From Denitrovibrio sp. (GTDB lineage Bacteria > Chrysiogenota > Deferribacteres > Deferribacterales > Geovibrionaceae), in the NCBI GenBank assembly GCA_002869145.1, contig PKTM01000012.1, positions 182,507 to 246,506 on the forward strand: 64,000 bases of DNA, written 5' to 3'. The translations under genes were made by a program, and so were the position numbers. How positions within the stretch are numbered: position 1 is the stretch's first letter; every line of letters starts with the position of its first letter. The notes beneath the pieces were generated by a model. That model saw nothing but the letters and a program-made list of their open reading frames with translations, made no database searches and was not told the origin of the DNA. Below are positions 17,601 through 28,900 of the stretch, one piece after another.

Positions 17601-19952
17601 TGGAAAGGGGTTTTCAGAATAGCCGAGCTTTTCACCTATACAACAATAAAAGAGATAAGCGCTGAGATAGACGCTAAAAATGTATCAAAAACTGCTGCGG
17701 ATAAACGCAAAGACCCTAAAGAACTCAGCAGAAGAGCACTCAAAGGTGACAAAGAAGCAATCCGCATGCTCAAAGAGATGGGCTATCTAAAAACAGGCGG
17801 CTCAAAGACATATCTCGCACCACAAGGGCAGGTTGCACTGTGGGCGTGGGAGCAGTTTAACCCTGAATCATCCGTATACCATATACCGCACTCATTCGAG
17901 ATCCCTTTTGAAACAACCGTTGCAGATGTAAAAAATGCACTCGTAAAATTAGCGGATAGACAGCAAATCCTGAAATCTTGCATAATCTTCGAAGACGGAA
18001 AGAATCTTTTAAAAGTAGAAAATAAATTAAACATTGATATTGATAATGTAGTTATAGAAAACGAGAAAGAATATCACAAGCTTCTGGAGAAAAAATTTAT
18101 CCAGAGGTTTAATTTAGCCGCAGTTCCCCTCTTCCGAGCCACTATTGCTCAGAGCAAATCCGAAAAAAGTAAAAAATTAGTTTTAATATTTCATCATATA
18201 ATAATAGACGGCTGGTCAATAAACATCTTTACCAGCGAGTTTCTTGAGATACTTAAGTCCGGTTCTGACAGGAATCTGCCAAAACTGAACGCACAATACT
18301 TCGACTATGCTGACAATTATAATAAACTTCTGAATTCGCCCAAAGCGGACAAACTGAAAAATTTCTGGAAAGAATATGCTTCCAATTTCAAAAAAATTGA
18401 GATGCCGTACGATTTCCCAAAGTCATCTATAAAAAGCTCCAAAGGCGGACTAATAATGTATAAGCCTTATGCAGGAGCATCGAAAGCTGTCAGCAGTCTT
18501 ATTAAAAAAGAGAACACAGCCTTTGCTGTTTTCACTTCTGCACTGAATATTATGTTCGGCAAGCTATGCGGAGCCGAAACCCTTGCTGTAAGTGTTCCTG
18601 CCCACGGCAGATATTCTGAAGAATATTATCCGCTCATAGGCTATTTTGTAAATATGATCCCTATCATCACAAAAATAGAGGATGGCACAACTGTAGAAGA
18701 ACTGATCAAAAAGACATCTAGCAACATTTTCTCTGTTCTCGACCATCAGGAATATCCTCACAGCATGATTGCAGATATTGTTAAAGATACTGCAAATGAC
18801 AGCAATGCCGGATTTCTTGATATAGTTGTAAACATTGCAGAGGACGTGGCAGAAATATTGGCACTGACAGATATTAAAAAAGTCAGCCTTGGAAGCCGGT
18901 TTGATCTCAGTTTTTATATAACCCGCTCAGGAGATGAGTGGGTAGCCGGTATAGAATATAACTCCGGTCTTTATACAGAAAGGACGATAAATCTGTTTTG
19001 CGAACGTCTCTTTTATGTCCTTTGCGAAATGGAAGAAAAATACACTTCCCCGGTAAGCGAGGTTGCGGTCGTTGCGCCTGAAGAGCTTGAAAGTCTTAAA
19101 AATCTGAACCCTAAACCTTCGGCGATGCCGGAAACAAATGTCATAGACAGATTTGATGAAATTGCAGAGAGATACCCCGATAAAACAGCAGTCAGACTCC
19201 TGCCGAAAGAGCTCAGTTATAAAGAGCTGAAAGCAGAATCTATAAAAATTGCCTCATTCCTTCAAAATGATAAAAGTGCCGAACCTGGCGATATTATATG
19301 TGTGCTTTGTGACCGGATATTTGAGATTCCAGCTATTTATCTAGGTATACTGCGAAGCGGATGCATATTTATGCCTGCTGACCCTAACTGGCCTGATTCC
19401 AGACTGGACTTTCTCATAAAAGACAGCGGCTGCAAAACTGTTATATCCAACCGAGCTGATAAAAAAATATCAGGCGTACAGGTAATAGATATAAAAACAG
19501 CATACTCAGAAAAGCCTTTGAGAAGTATCGACATATCCCCGTCAGAAATTGCTTACATAATATATACTTCCGGTTCTACAGGAACCCCAAAGGGTGTCAA
19601 GATTCGGCACGGCTCACTTACCTCTGCTTCAGAATCCGGTTCTTTAACAGGATTTGACCCCAAAGGCTGCTTTATCCAAGCAGTTCCACTTATTTTTGAT
19701 GCCTCAATTCTCGGCATATTCTTACCTCTGCTTAATGGGGGCTGCTTTACGCCGCTTACAATACTAAACATGGCAGACGTGGATGAGTTTAGAAACGTTG
19801 CTGAAGCAAACAGATGCACTGACATGGTAACCTCGTACGGTATATTCAAATCTTTCGTTTCAAGCGGAAGCGACATCTTCAAATATATAAAAAGGCTAAT
19901 GGTGGGAGGCGAAATATTAAACCCTTCTCTGGTGGGAAGAGCTACTGACTAA
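14601..19952 (+). CDS. NRPS-PKS hybrid synthetase, part before an in-frame TAA (C*-A(Ser)-PCP-C-A')
   Basis: Domain order: a condensation domain with an eroded motif (HAIFVNK in place of HHxxxDG, His140); adenylation domain 1 (about 450-940, FTSGSTGRPKG at 590-600); carrier domain (GGNS, Ser987); condensation domain 2 with intact HHIIIDG (His1198-1199); and the first half of adenylation domain 2 (YTSGSTGTPKG near 1655). My hand-read specificity code for domain 1 is DVWHFSLVDK with Lys932, the code known for serine in EntF, and the surrounding sequence is EntF-like. Translation stops at TAA 19950-19952, seven residues before the A5 motif NGYGPTE of domain 2. The reading frame continues unbroken afterwards, so this is one gene interrupted by a single stop. 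Confidence 0.88.
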   Translation: MKNINPYDSSVSHFSLTMNQKRLWFLQALAPESLDFVLTHAFSIPIDKSVTTEKIESTLNMLFKNNQSLRGALTLTENNTARQFFHSAELDFLPEPFNKPVENFIKEVSEKPFDIKSGKCAECYYTVTQQNTLTVIIRVHAIFVNKLTLPLLAADFENILNGAGVSKDSSLSDFTEYQYKFLSSESATEKTLYWKSKFSKQPQELDLPADRGRPQMKNHSGSVFEHAFPESLTNKIKEYTSKNNLSVFQFVFSSVSALFHRYTGNTEITAGTEMLFSEAPNGKAGAFLNYVPVKLNFKTSTDFDVFYRHSAAEMMKSADNGDIPFSDIIDNSHSVKNTSRNPLFDFAVSEKISAETERVNLIKQEKTHSDYDLEISVECSESVLFEIVYDNALFDRSRIEKLMLHLEVFISSALKNTKMTISEAEILTENEKKLLIKYNSTDHPFPDTETLASAFETTAKKNSDCAALLFDGKSTTYSELEKMSGNIAAALKNRDTKNYIGIMAERSIEMIAGILGIIRAGMAYVPLNPDYPAQRTQWMLEDTDYPQVLTSKKYADKFSDSKCELLFFEDIKDSAYSKSEITPDDSAYIIFTSGSTGRPKGVEIQHKAIMNRLFWMQDTFTLDSSDVILQKTPYSFDVSVWEIFWWSHCGASLAILPPGAEKNPESIVEFISENCCTVLHFVPSMLNQFLNYLEMEPAQTAKLKTLKYVFASGEALTAELSAKFDRIIGKHMQAELHNLYGPTEAAVDVTWHPCTPHNEKQTEIPIGKPVYNTKIHILDQNGNEMPPGVDGEIHLGGVQLAKGYINREKLTSEKFVTIRGERLYKTGDKGRIGDDGSIIFLGRLDGQVKVRGFRIETGEVENALMKVKGIKECAVDVVTLSSKVAELAAWVSADDGLSTKDIKGALSRTLQDYMIPTKIFSVDNIPLNPNGKADKKALLKQNRLLDVTVSSSDITETEQTVSDIWKKLLEVPEVGLDVNFFDSGGNSLLLLSLHEALEARWKGVFRIAELFTYTTIKEISAEIDAKNVSKTAADKRKDPKELSRRALKGDKEAIRMLKEMGYLKTGGSKTYLAPQGQVALWAWEQFNPESSVYHIPHSFEIPFETTVADVKNALVKLADRQQILKSCIIFEDGKNLLKVENKLNIDIDNVVIENEKEYHKLLEKKFIQRFNLAAVPLFRATIAQSKSEKSKKLVLIFHHIIIDGWSINIFTSEFLEILKSGSDRNLPKLNAQYFDYADNYNKLLNSPKADKLKNFWKEYASNFKKIEMPYDFPKSSIKSSKGGLIMYKPYAGASKAVSSLIKKENTAFAVFTSALNIMFGKLCGAETLAVSVPAHGRYSEEYYPLIGYFVNMIPIITKIEDGTTVEELIKKTSSNIFSVLDHQEYPHSMIADIVKDTANDSNAGFLDIVVNIAEDVAEILALTDIKKVSLGSRFDLSFYITRSGDEWVAGIEYNSGLYTERTINLFCERLFYVLCEMEEKYTSPVSEVAVVAPEELESLKNLNPKPSAMPETNVIDRFDEIAERYPDKTAVRLLPKELSYKELKAESIKIASFLQNDKSAEPGDIICVLCDRIFEIPAIYLGILRSGCIFMPADPNWPDSRLDFLIKDSGCKTVISNRADKKISGVQVIDIKTAYSEKPLRSIDISPSEIAYIIYTSGSTGTPKGVKIRHGSLTSASESGSLTGFDPKGCFIQAVPLIFDASILGIFLPLLNGGCFTPLTILNMADVDEFRNVAEANRCTDMVTSYGIFKSFVSSGSDIFKYIKRLMVGGEILNPSLVGRATD

Positions 19953-22900
19953 TACCCTGACCTTGTTATTATCAACGGATACGGGCCGACAGAATCCACC
20001 GTAATATGCGCTACCCATAAAATAGACAATACTAAAAGCTACGACACGATACCTATCGGCAGGCCTGTAAAGGACGCCAGAATATATATTGTTGATTCAA
20101 ATAGAAACATACTCCCGAGAGGCGCTTGGGGAGAGCTTTGTGTTGCTGGAAATATCCTTTCATCGGGCTATCTGAACCGCGAAGAGCTAAACGCTAAGCA
20201 TTTCGCACCGCTTATCTCTGTTGACGAAGAGCGAGTTTATTTCACTGGCGACATCGCCAAATGGAACAGAAACGATGAGTTGGAATTCAAAGGGAGAAAA
20301 GACAGTCAGGTAAAAATAAGAGGCGTAAGGATTGAGATAGGCGAGATTGAACACTCTTTACTCTCTAACCCTTCTGTAAAAGACTGCGTTGTTGTAAAAA
20401 CCGAACTCAGTGACGAAGTTGTTGAGCTAGTCGCTTTTGTAACTGCTTCCTGTAATATGACAGAGCAAACACTTAAAAAGTATCTGGGTACAATACTGCC
20501 CGCATCGAACGTACCATCAAGGATTATTTTTCTGGATTCTATCCCGCTTAACTCATCCAGCAAGGCAGATAGGGATAAGCTGACACAAATTGCATTAAAA
20601 GCTCTGCAAAATCAAAGCATCAGTGAGCATAAAGATTACTCAGAAATACATGAACAGATCTACAGTATACTTCAAGCTGTCCTGCCCGATACAGAGTTCG
20701 ACATGGACTCTAACTTTTTTGACATAAGCGGAAACTCAATCCTTGTGATTGACCTGTTTAACAGAATAAACGCCATCTATCCTGATAAGATAAAAATCCC
20801 TGACCTTTTCAGATATACCACGGTAAACGAGATATCCTCTTTTATAAAAGGGGAACAAGAAGAGACAGTCTCAGCCAAAACTATTAATAATAGCGGAGAT
20901 ATCGCTGTAATAGGCATGGCTGTGCGTCTTTCGGATTATGATGATACCGAATCACTATGGACAGACCTTTTATACGCATGCGACAAAGTGGGTGAAATAC
21001 CACCTGAGAGGAAAAAACAGACTCTTGACATTATCGATTCTGATGGCGCTGGTGTAAACTTTTTTGAGTCAGCCTACCTGAACGATATATCACTGTTTGA
21101 TCCGCTCAGATACGGAATTTCTCCGGCAGAAGCAGTTCTTATGGACAGCGAACAGAAACTTTTTATGATGCTGTGTATGTCTGCCCTTGACGATGCCGGA
21201 AGCGGCGGCGAAACTTTAAGACACAAAAAAGTCGGTGTTTTTGCTGGCTCATCACCATCAAGCATATACAGAGACTTCATAATAAGAAAATACCCAGAGA
21301 GAATCGAGCAGGCTTTCTCTGTTACAGTGCCATCATCAACAGCCACCAGACTTTCATACCTTATGGACTGGAAAGGTCCTGCTGCTATGGTGGACACCGC
21401 ATGCTCATCTTCTCTGAACGCAGTACATCTGGCATGTAATGCCCTTAGAAACGGAGAATGCGAGTATGCACTTGCCGGAGGCGTGAAAGTCAGCTACGTT
21501 CCTGTGGACGAGGGGCTGGACTTCGCAATACAGTCTAAAAAGTCCCGTGCATACACTTTTGATGATAACGCAGACGGAACAGGTATGGGCGAAGGCGGCT
21601 GTGCTATCTTGCTCAAGCCACTTTCAAAGGCTGTGGAAGATGGAGACAGCATACACGCTGTTATCAAAGGGAGTGCGGTTAATCAGGACGGGCGCTCCAG
21701 CGGCCCTGCTGCACCAAACCCAAAGGCACAGACGGAGCTGATACTAAACGCATGGGCTAACGCAGTGGTTACAGCAGACACAATAGGATATATCGAAGCC
21801 CACGGGACAGGCACAAAACTGGGCGACCCTATAGAGATAGATGCCATCACAAAAGCATTCAATAACCAGACAAGTATGAAACAATTTGCAGCCATCGGCT
21901 CTGTTAAAGGCAATTTCGGACATCTCGATTCTGCGGCAGGTATATTAGGATTTGTAAAAGCTGTACTTTGTGTGAAAAACGAGAAAATTCCACCACAGCC
22001 ATTTTATACCACTCCAAACAAAGAGATAGATTTTGAAAATTCACCTGTTTTTGTTCCTGAAAGTATTATCCCATTCCCTAAAGTCTTTTCAAAGAGGCGT
22101 GCAGGGGTAAGCTCTTTCGGACTTAGCGGTGTAAACTGCCATGTAATCATCGAAGAAGCTCCAAAGCAGATGATGACAGAAGATGAAGGCATGCAGTTTT
22201 TCCTTTTATCCGCACCAGATGATGAACTGCTTAGAGATTACTGCGGAAGGCTTGCGATCTCGCTTGTGAAAAACAGCTGCTCATTAACTGATCTGGCATA
22301 CACTCTGGCGTACGGCAGACCTGTGCTTAAAAAGCGTATAGTTATCATCACAAAAGGCAAAGAAATTTTAATAAAGGCTCTCACATCGGTTTCAGCTGGT
22401 GTTGAGTTTGATGAAGGGGCGGAAATCTATTTTGACGCAGAGGGCGAGCATAAAATTTTCGGCTCATTAATCATAGATTTTATTAAAAAAGCAAAACTGC
22501 CAGCATCTTTAACAGGGAAAAGAATACATATTCCATACAGCAAAAATAAACAGATATCAGTGTGGCCAAAGAAAACAGCGGTAAAGAAACAGTCGGCAGT
22601 ATCAAGCCAGCTGATCTCTGCTCCGGTAGAAACACCTGATGGTTTTAGTTTTTCTATGAATGTAAGCTCGGCAGAATTCTGGCCTATACACGAACATATA
22701 CTCTCAGGCTCACCGGTAATGGCGGGTATGGCTGTTATAAACATTTTAAAATCAGCAGCTCAGCAGGCAGGGCTCGCAGGCAGTGTGGAAGTAACAAATC
22801 TAAAATGGCTTTCACCTTTACGCCCGGAAGATTTCCTCTCCCCTAATTGTCTGCTAAAACTTGATACTAAAAACCAATCATTTGCTGCATCTTTGATGTA

Positions 22901-25900
22901 TAAGGCGAAATCCGGTGCATGGAACACTGTACTGATGGCAGACATTTCTCCACTTACAAAATTTTCAGAAAAAGCTGACGTCAAGCGCTGGCAAAATTCG
23001 TGCAGTGTAAAAAACGACGTAACCTTTTTAAATGATAACCCGATAATAAATGTTTCTGATAAATGGCTATGCCTCAAAGAAAAGCGGTCTGACTCTAACG
23101 GAATTTTACAATACGGCGAACTGGAACTGACAGGTGCTTCTGGTGATACATGGCGGGATTTTAATCCTGCGGTTATAGACTGCGGGGTCAGCATGGGGCT
23201 GAAAGAGCAGTATGTACCAGCATTCTGTAAGTCGGTGGAAATAATTAAACCTCTGCCGGAAAAGATTTTCTGCCTTACTGAAACGAAATATAACGAGAGA
23301 AACAAGACAATATACACTGATGCTCTTTTTACTGACGACAAAGGAGATGTCTCCCTAAGGTTTAAAGAGATAGGTTTTAAAAAAATATCACTTCAAAACA
23401 TTCCGTTATTCAGAAAAATGTGGCAGGAGAAACCTGTTAACTCAGAAGCCCAAACTGTTCTGCCGAAGCTGCTTATTGCTTGCGGAGAGCAGAAATACCT
23501 GAAAAAGTTCAAACCAGAACTTGAAGATGCCGGGGCTTTTGTACCGGAAACAGCATCGATAGATAAAAGCTTAACAGACATCATAAACTCATCCGAAGGG
23601 GCAAGACTCATTTATTTCCATGAAACTGATGAGTCGCTTTTTAAGTTTATTTCAGAGCTTAAAACAGTTCTGAAATATGTTCGTAAACCCCTCTTTTTCC
23701 TCTCTGTGACCACCGGCTCATTTAGAGTGAAAAATGAAATTCACAATTTTGAAAATATTAAAAGATCGCTCTTTAACGGAATGATGAGGGCCGTCGGCCA
23801 CGAATCAGCATTTCTAAAAGCAGCAAGTATTGACTGTGACGAAAATACCGATTTCAGAACTATCATAGCAGAATTTAATGAATTCACCCCTGAAAACATT
23901 CCTATGAAAACAAGGGCTGTAAGAAACGGCAAAAGATATGTCCGAAGCTATGAAATAGCACCAGAAGCTGAAGGCCCAGACCTTGTTACAGAGGGGGGGA
24001 GCTACCTTATAACCGGAGGCTCCGGAGGAGTTGGTTCAGCTTTTGCAGCATATCTGTCTGAAAAAGGCGCAAAACATATAGGTATTTTAAGCAAAAACCC
24101 GAAAGATCTATCCGCATGTGTTCATACAAAACAAACTAACATGCATTATATTAAATGTGACGCAGGTGATAAAGAGCAGTTGAAATCCGCCGTCAAATCT
24201 TTTGCAGATACAGCAGGACTTATTAACGGCGTTATACATGCCGCAGGCGTACCTGGGGACGGATTCCTTGTAAACAAGGACGATGCTACCTTTGAATCTG
24301 TGCTTCGGCCAAAAGTTGAGGCAACAATAAATCTTTACGAAGCTGTAAGTGACTACTCACCAGAATACATTATCCTCTGCTCATCCGGAACTGCTCTCAC
24401 AGGAGCCCCCGGACAGACTGACTATACATCAGCAAATACATTTCATGACTTTTTCGCCGAATCACTCTCAGACGACAAAATCCATATAATAAGCATAAAC
24501 TGGCCAATGTGGCTAGACACGGGGATGGCGAAAAACCTGCCGGAGGAGCTTAGCAGCAAATACGGAGTGACACCGAAAAATGGCCCGGAAGTGGCTGAGA
24601 CAGCCCTGAAAACAGGCGCATCAGGCATCATCCCTGCTGCAGACCCAAGGCTCTTAAGCTGGCTCACAGACGAAAATGGCAACCGACAGAGCAACAGTGA
24701 AAAAGAGGTCTCTAAAGAAAAGAAAAGCAGTGCTTCTATCATTAAGCAGATAACAGACACATGGTGCAGAGAGCTTGATTATAAAAAACTGGATATTGAC
24801 GATGATTTTTATGAGATAGGCGGTGATTCGCTAAGTGCCATGAGGATAGCCAGCAAACTTACCACTGAGCTGGGAAAACCAGTAACAGTGACAGACATCT
24901 TTGCAAACCCTACCATCAAAGAACTGACTCTTTTTCTGGGTGGAGACCTTGCAGAAAACAATCCAACAAGCGGCGTACAGAAAGCTCCTGAGCAGGAATA
25001 TTATTTGATAACCTCCGGTCAGGAGGATATTTTCAGATATCAGACAATCTCTCCGGAAAACACTTCCTTTAATCTGTCCTACTTTGCAAGTTTTAACACC
25101 ACTATAGAAGCGGATAGGCTCATAAAATCCTTAAAAGTGCTTTTTGATCGTCATAAAATTTTCAAAGCATCTTTTAAAGAGGTCTCCGGCGAAATCCGTA
25201 TGTACATTAATGAAGACAGAGAACTCCCTTTTGAAATTTTTGACTTAGGCAGCACTGACAAAAGAATTGAAACAGCTGAAAATTTCATTCAGCCTTTCAA
25301 TCTGGAAAAGGACACTCTGATAAGAACAGCACTGCTCAAATGCGACAATAAAAAAGATGTTCTGCTGTTCGATCTTCACCACATCATCGGCGACGGCAAC
25401 ACACTCGAAATATTAATGGACGAGCTGAAAAATATATATTTTGGAAATGAACTGCCTGATAAATATACCGATACTATAGATTTTATTCACTGGATGAAGT
25501 CTATTGAATCATCAAAGGTGTGGGAGCAGGAGAAGAAATTCTGGCTTGCTAAATTTCCTGACGGGATAACAGATATTTACTTTCCAGAGGACAGGATACG
25601 GCCGTCAAAGCTCACTTTCAAAGGCGCCTTAACCTCTATAATCATAGAAGCTGATAAGCTGAAGCGCATCAGAGATTATGCAAAAAAAGCAAAGACAACT
25701 GTTTACACTTTAATGACTACTGCTTTGGCTCTGGTTCTTACACGGCAGGCCGGCAGAGAAGATATGGTGATATACTCAGCATCCAGCCTACGAGACAAGC
25801 AGGAGTTTGTAAATGTACCCGGACTGCTTATTAACACTGTGCCACTCTGCATCGAAACAAAACCAGACAGCAGCATTTCAGAAAATATTAAAAATGTCGC

Positions 25901-28900
25901 TTCAATCATTGGGGATTCGTTAAGATATAAGCTGGTAGGCTCAGGCGATATCAAAAAAGAGCTGGGCAACAGCTACTCCGAAAACAGGTTCAAATTTGGT
26001 GAGATCATTTTCTCATACATGAATTATTCTCAATCAGAAGCATCATCAGGCGAAAATCCGTGGTTGGAAATGCTTGGAACAGGTGATAAAGCATCAGCAA
26101 AAGCGGAAATGAGCTTTTTTGGTCTCGAAACTGACAACAAACTGCACATTACCGTTGAATATTATGCAGACGCATACAGTAAAAACTATATAGATCGGAT
26201 ATGTTCACTCTATTCCAGTCTTATAGATGTGATACTCGATTCTGACCCTCAGACTTTAATTAAAGATATTTCAGAAATACCTGCTGAAGAAAACGAAAAA
26301 CTGCTTAATGAATTTAGCGGACAGTTTATGGGTTTTCCTCAGGATAAATCACTTGTAGCTCTTTTTCAGGAGACAGCACTGAAACATCCGGATAATATCG
26401 CCATAGAAGATGACGGTAAAAAACTAAGCTATCGCGAGCTTGACCGCATATCAAATTATTCAGCAAAGATTATCAAAAAGCTAGGCACAAAACATGGCGA
26501 ACCTGTGGCGGTATACGCAGACAGGAGCATAGATTCTGTCACAGCTATTTTGGGTATTATAAAAGCAGATTGCTGCTACTTGCCGATAGATGATTCTGCA
26601 CCAGCAGACAGAGTTAACTCCATTATTAAGTCAGCAGGGTGCTCTATTATTATATCCGAAGACAATTACAAAAATTCGGAGCTGACCAATATTCTGCTGA
26701 AAGATATTGTTAGCGGCGGCGAAGACGAAGCCCAAGTGACTGAATCTGATGGAAATTCTATGGCATATATTATGTTTACATCCGGTTCCACAGGCGAGCC
26801 AAAAGGCACAATGATAAAACACCTGTCAGTTACAAGGCTGGTACGAAATACAAACTATATAGAATTTGGCTCAGACGATAAGATACTAATGGGTGGCACT
26901 CTGGCATTTGATGCCTCTACACTGGAGATATGGGGCGCACTTCTTAACGGCGGGACACTGCATATAGCCAGAAAAGATCAGCTTCTAAGCAGAACAGGTC
27001 TGAGGGAGATAATTAACAGCCATGGTATAACTAAAATGTGGCTCACAGCGAGCCTCTTCAACGCAGAAGCGGACAAGGACCCTTCAATATTTGCAAACCT
27101 GAAAGTGCTTATGACTGGGGGAGAAAGGCTCAGCGTTAAACATGTTGAAAAAGTTATGAATGCATGCCCAGAGCTGACTCTAATGAACTGCTACGGCCCA
27201 ACAGAAAATACTACATTTACTACCACCCACGTCATTACACGTGACGATTTGAAGAGCAACATACCTATTGGAAGACCTATAGCAAACACAAGTGTTTACA
27301 TACTAGACAACAGACAAAGACCTGCTCCTGTAGGCGTATGGGGCGAGATAGCAACAGGCGGGTATGGTGTTGGAGAAGGCTATATAAATGACAAAGAGCT
27401 CACTAACAAAGTATTTATAGACAACCCTTTCAGTGAAGGTAAACTCTACCTTTCTGGTGACATCGGCAGGTTCAGAGAAGACGGTGTTATTGAGTTTTTC
27501 GGAAGAAAGGATGCTCAGATAAAAATCCGTGGAAACAGAGTGGAGCTTTCGGAGGTTGAAACAGCAGTGACAGCTTCCGGATATGCCAAGCAGGCGGCAG
27601 CCTTTATTGAAAACAGTGAGACTGATAAATTTCTTTCTGTATGTGTCACCGGCTTTGATGAAAATAACCTGAGCTCACTCAGAGCCTATCTCATGCGGAC
27701 AATCCCTACATATATGATCCCATCCAGATATTATCTGGTAGAAGAGATTCCGGTGAACAAAAACGGAAAAACAGAGAGAGCATCACTTCCGGAGTGTGCT
27801 GCAAATGGAAAATTAATAAAGCAAACAGTAGAAAACACTGACGATCTGGATGCTAAAGAGAAGATGGTCATAGAGTGTTTTCAGAAAATAATGGAGCTAG
27901 AAAACATAAGCTCTGAGGACAACTTTTTCAGCCTTGGCGGGCACAGTCTTCAAGCTGCTAAAATCATTGCTATGATTCAGGATAAATGCGGATATGAACT
28001 TTCTATCAGCAAATTTATGCTGAACCCGGTAGTTAAAAATATTGCAGCACTGATAGAAGACACTGTAAACACATACGAAATACCGAAAGCTGAAGCCGCA
28101 GAAGATTACCCTTTAAGTTATGCACAGAGAATACTTTACTCTGTCTGTCAGCTCGAAGGAGCAAGCGCAGCATATAATATCAACTCCATAGTAAAAGTAG
28201 ACTCATCACTGGATCTGGAAATATTTAAGAAAACAGCCCGAATACTCATTGAAAAACATGAAATACTAAGAACATATTTCATAGAAAAAGATGGGGATAT
28301 CAGACAAAAAGTTGCTGAGAATGTGCCGCTCCCATTAAAGATTGTATATCTGGATGAAGTGGGAGAGAAGAACATAAAAGACATAATAAGCAAGGAGCTA
28401 GACAGGTCTTTCGACCTTTCAGAACCGCCTCTTATAAGGTTTTGCATGTGGAAACACCTTGATGGTACATGGACTTTAACCTTTGTTATCCACCATATAG
28501 CTGCGGACGGGACCTCTTTTGAAATATTTCTCAGCGACATGACTGAAATTTATGAATCTCTACTCACAAAAGGGGAGTACATTTACGATGAAGAATCTAT
28601 TAATTATAAAGATTTTTCTATCTGGCAGAATAAGTTCGACTTCACAGAAGAACTAGAATCATGGCAGTATAAGCTCAGGGATGTACCAGAATCTGTGGAG
28701 CTTCCGCACGATTTTGATGTCCCTCTACGGAGAAAATTCACTGGAAAGACTATTCTGAGAGATTTTGATAAAGAGCTTTCAGATAAGCTTCATGAGATTT
28801 CATCCAGACTGAATATAACTTTTAACAGCATGATGATGGGTATATTTGCCCTGCTCATAAACAAGCTAAGCAATCAGGACGATTTCTGTATTGCACTGGG

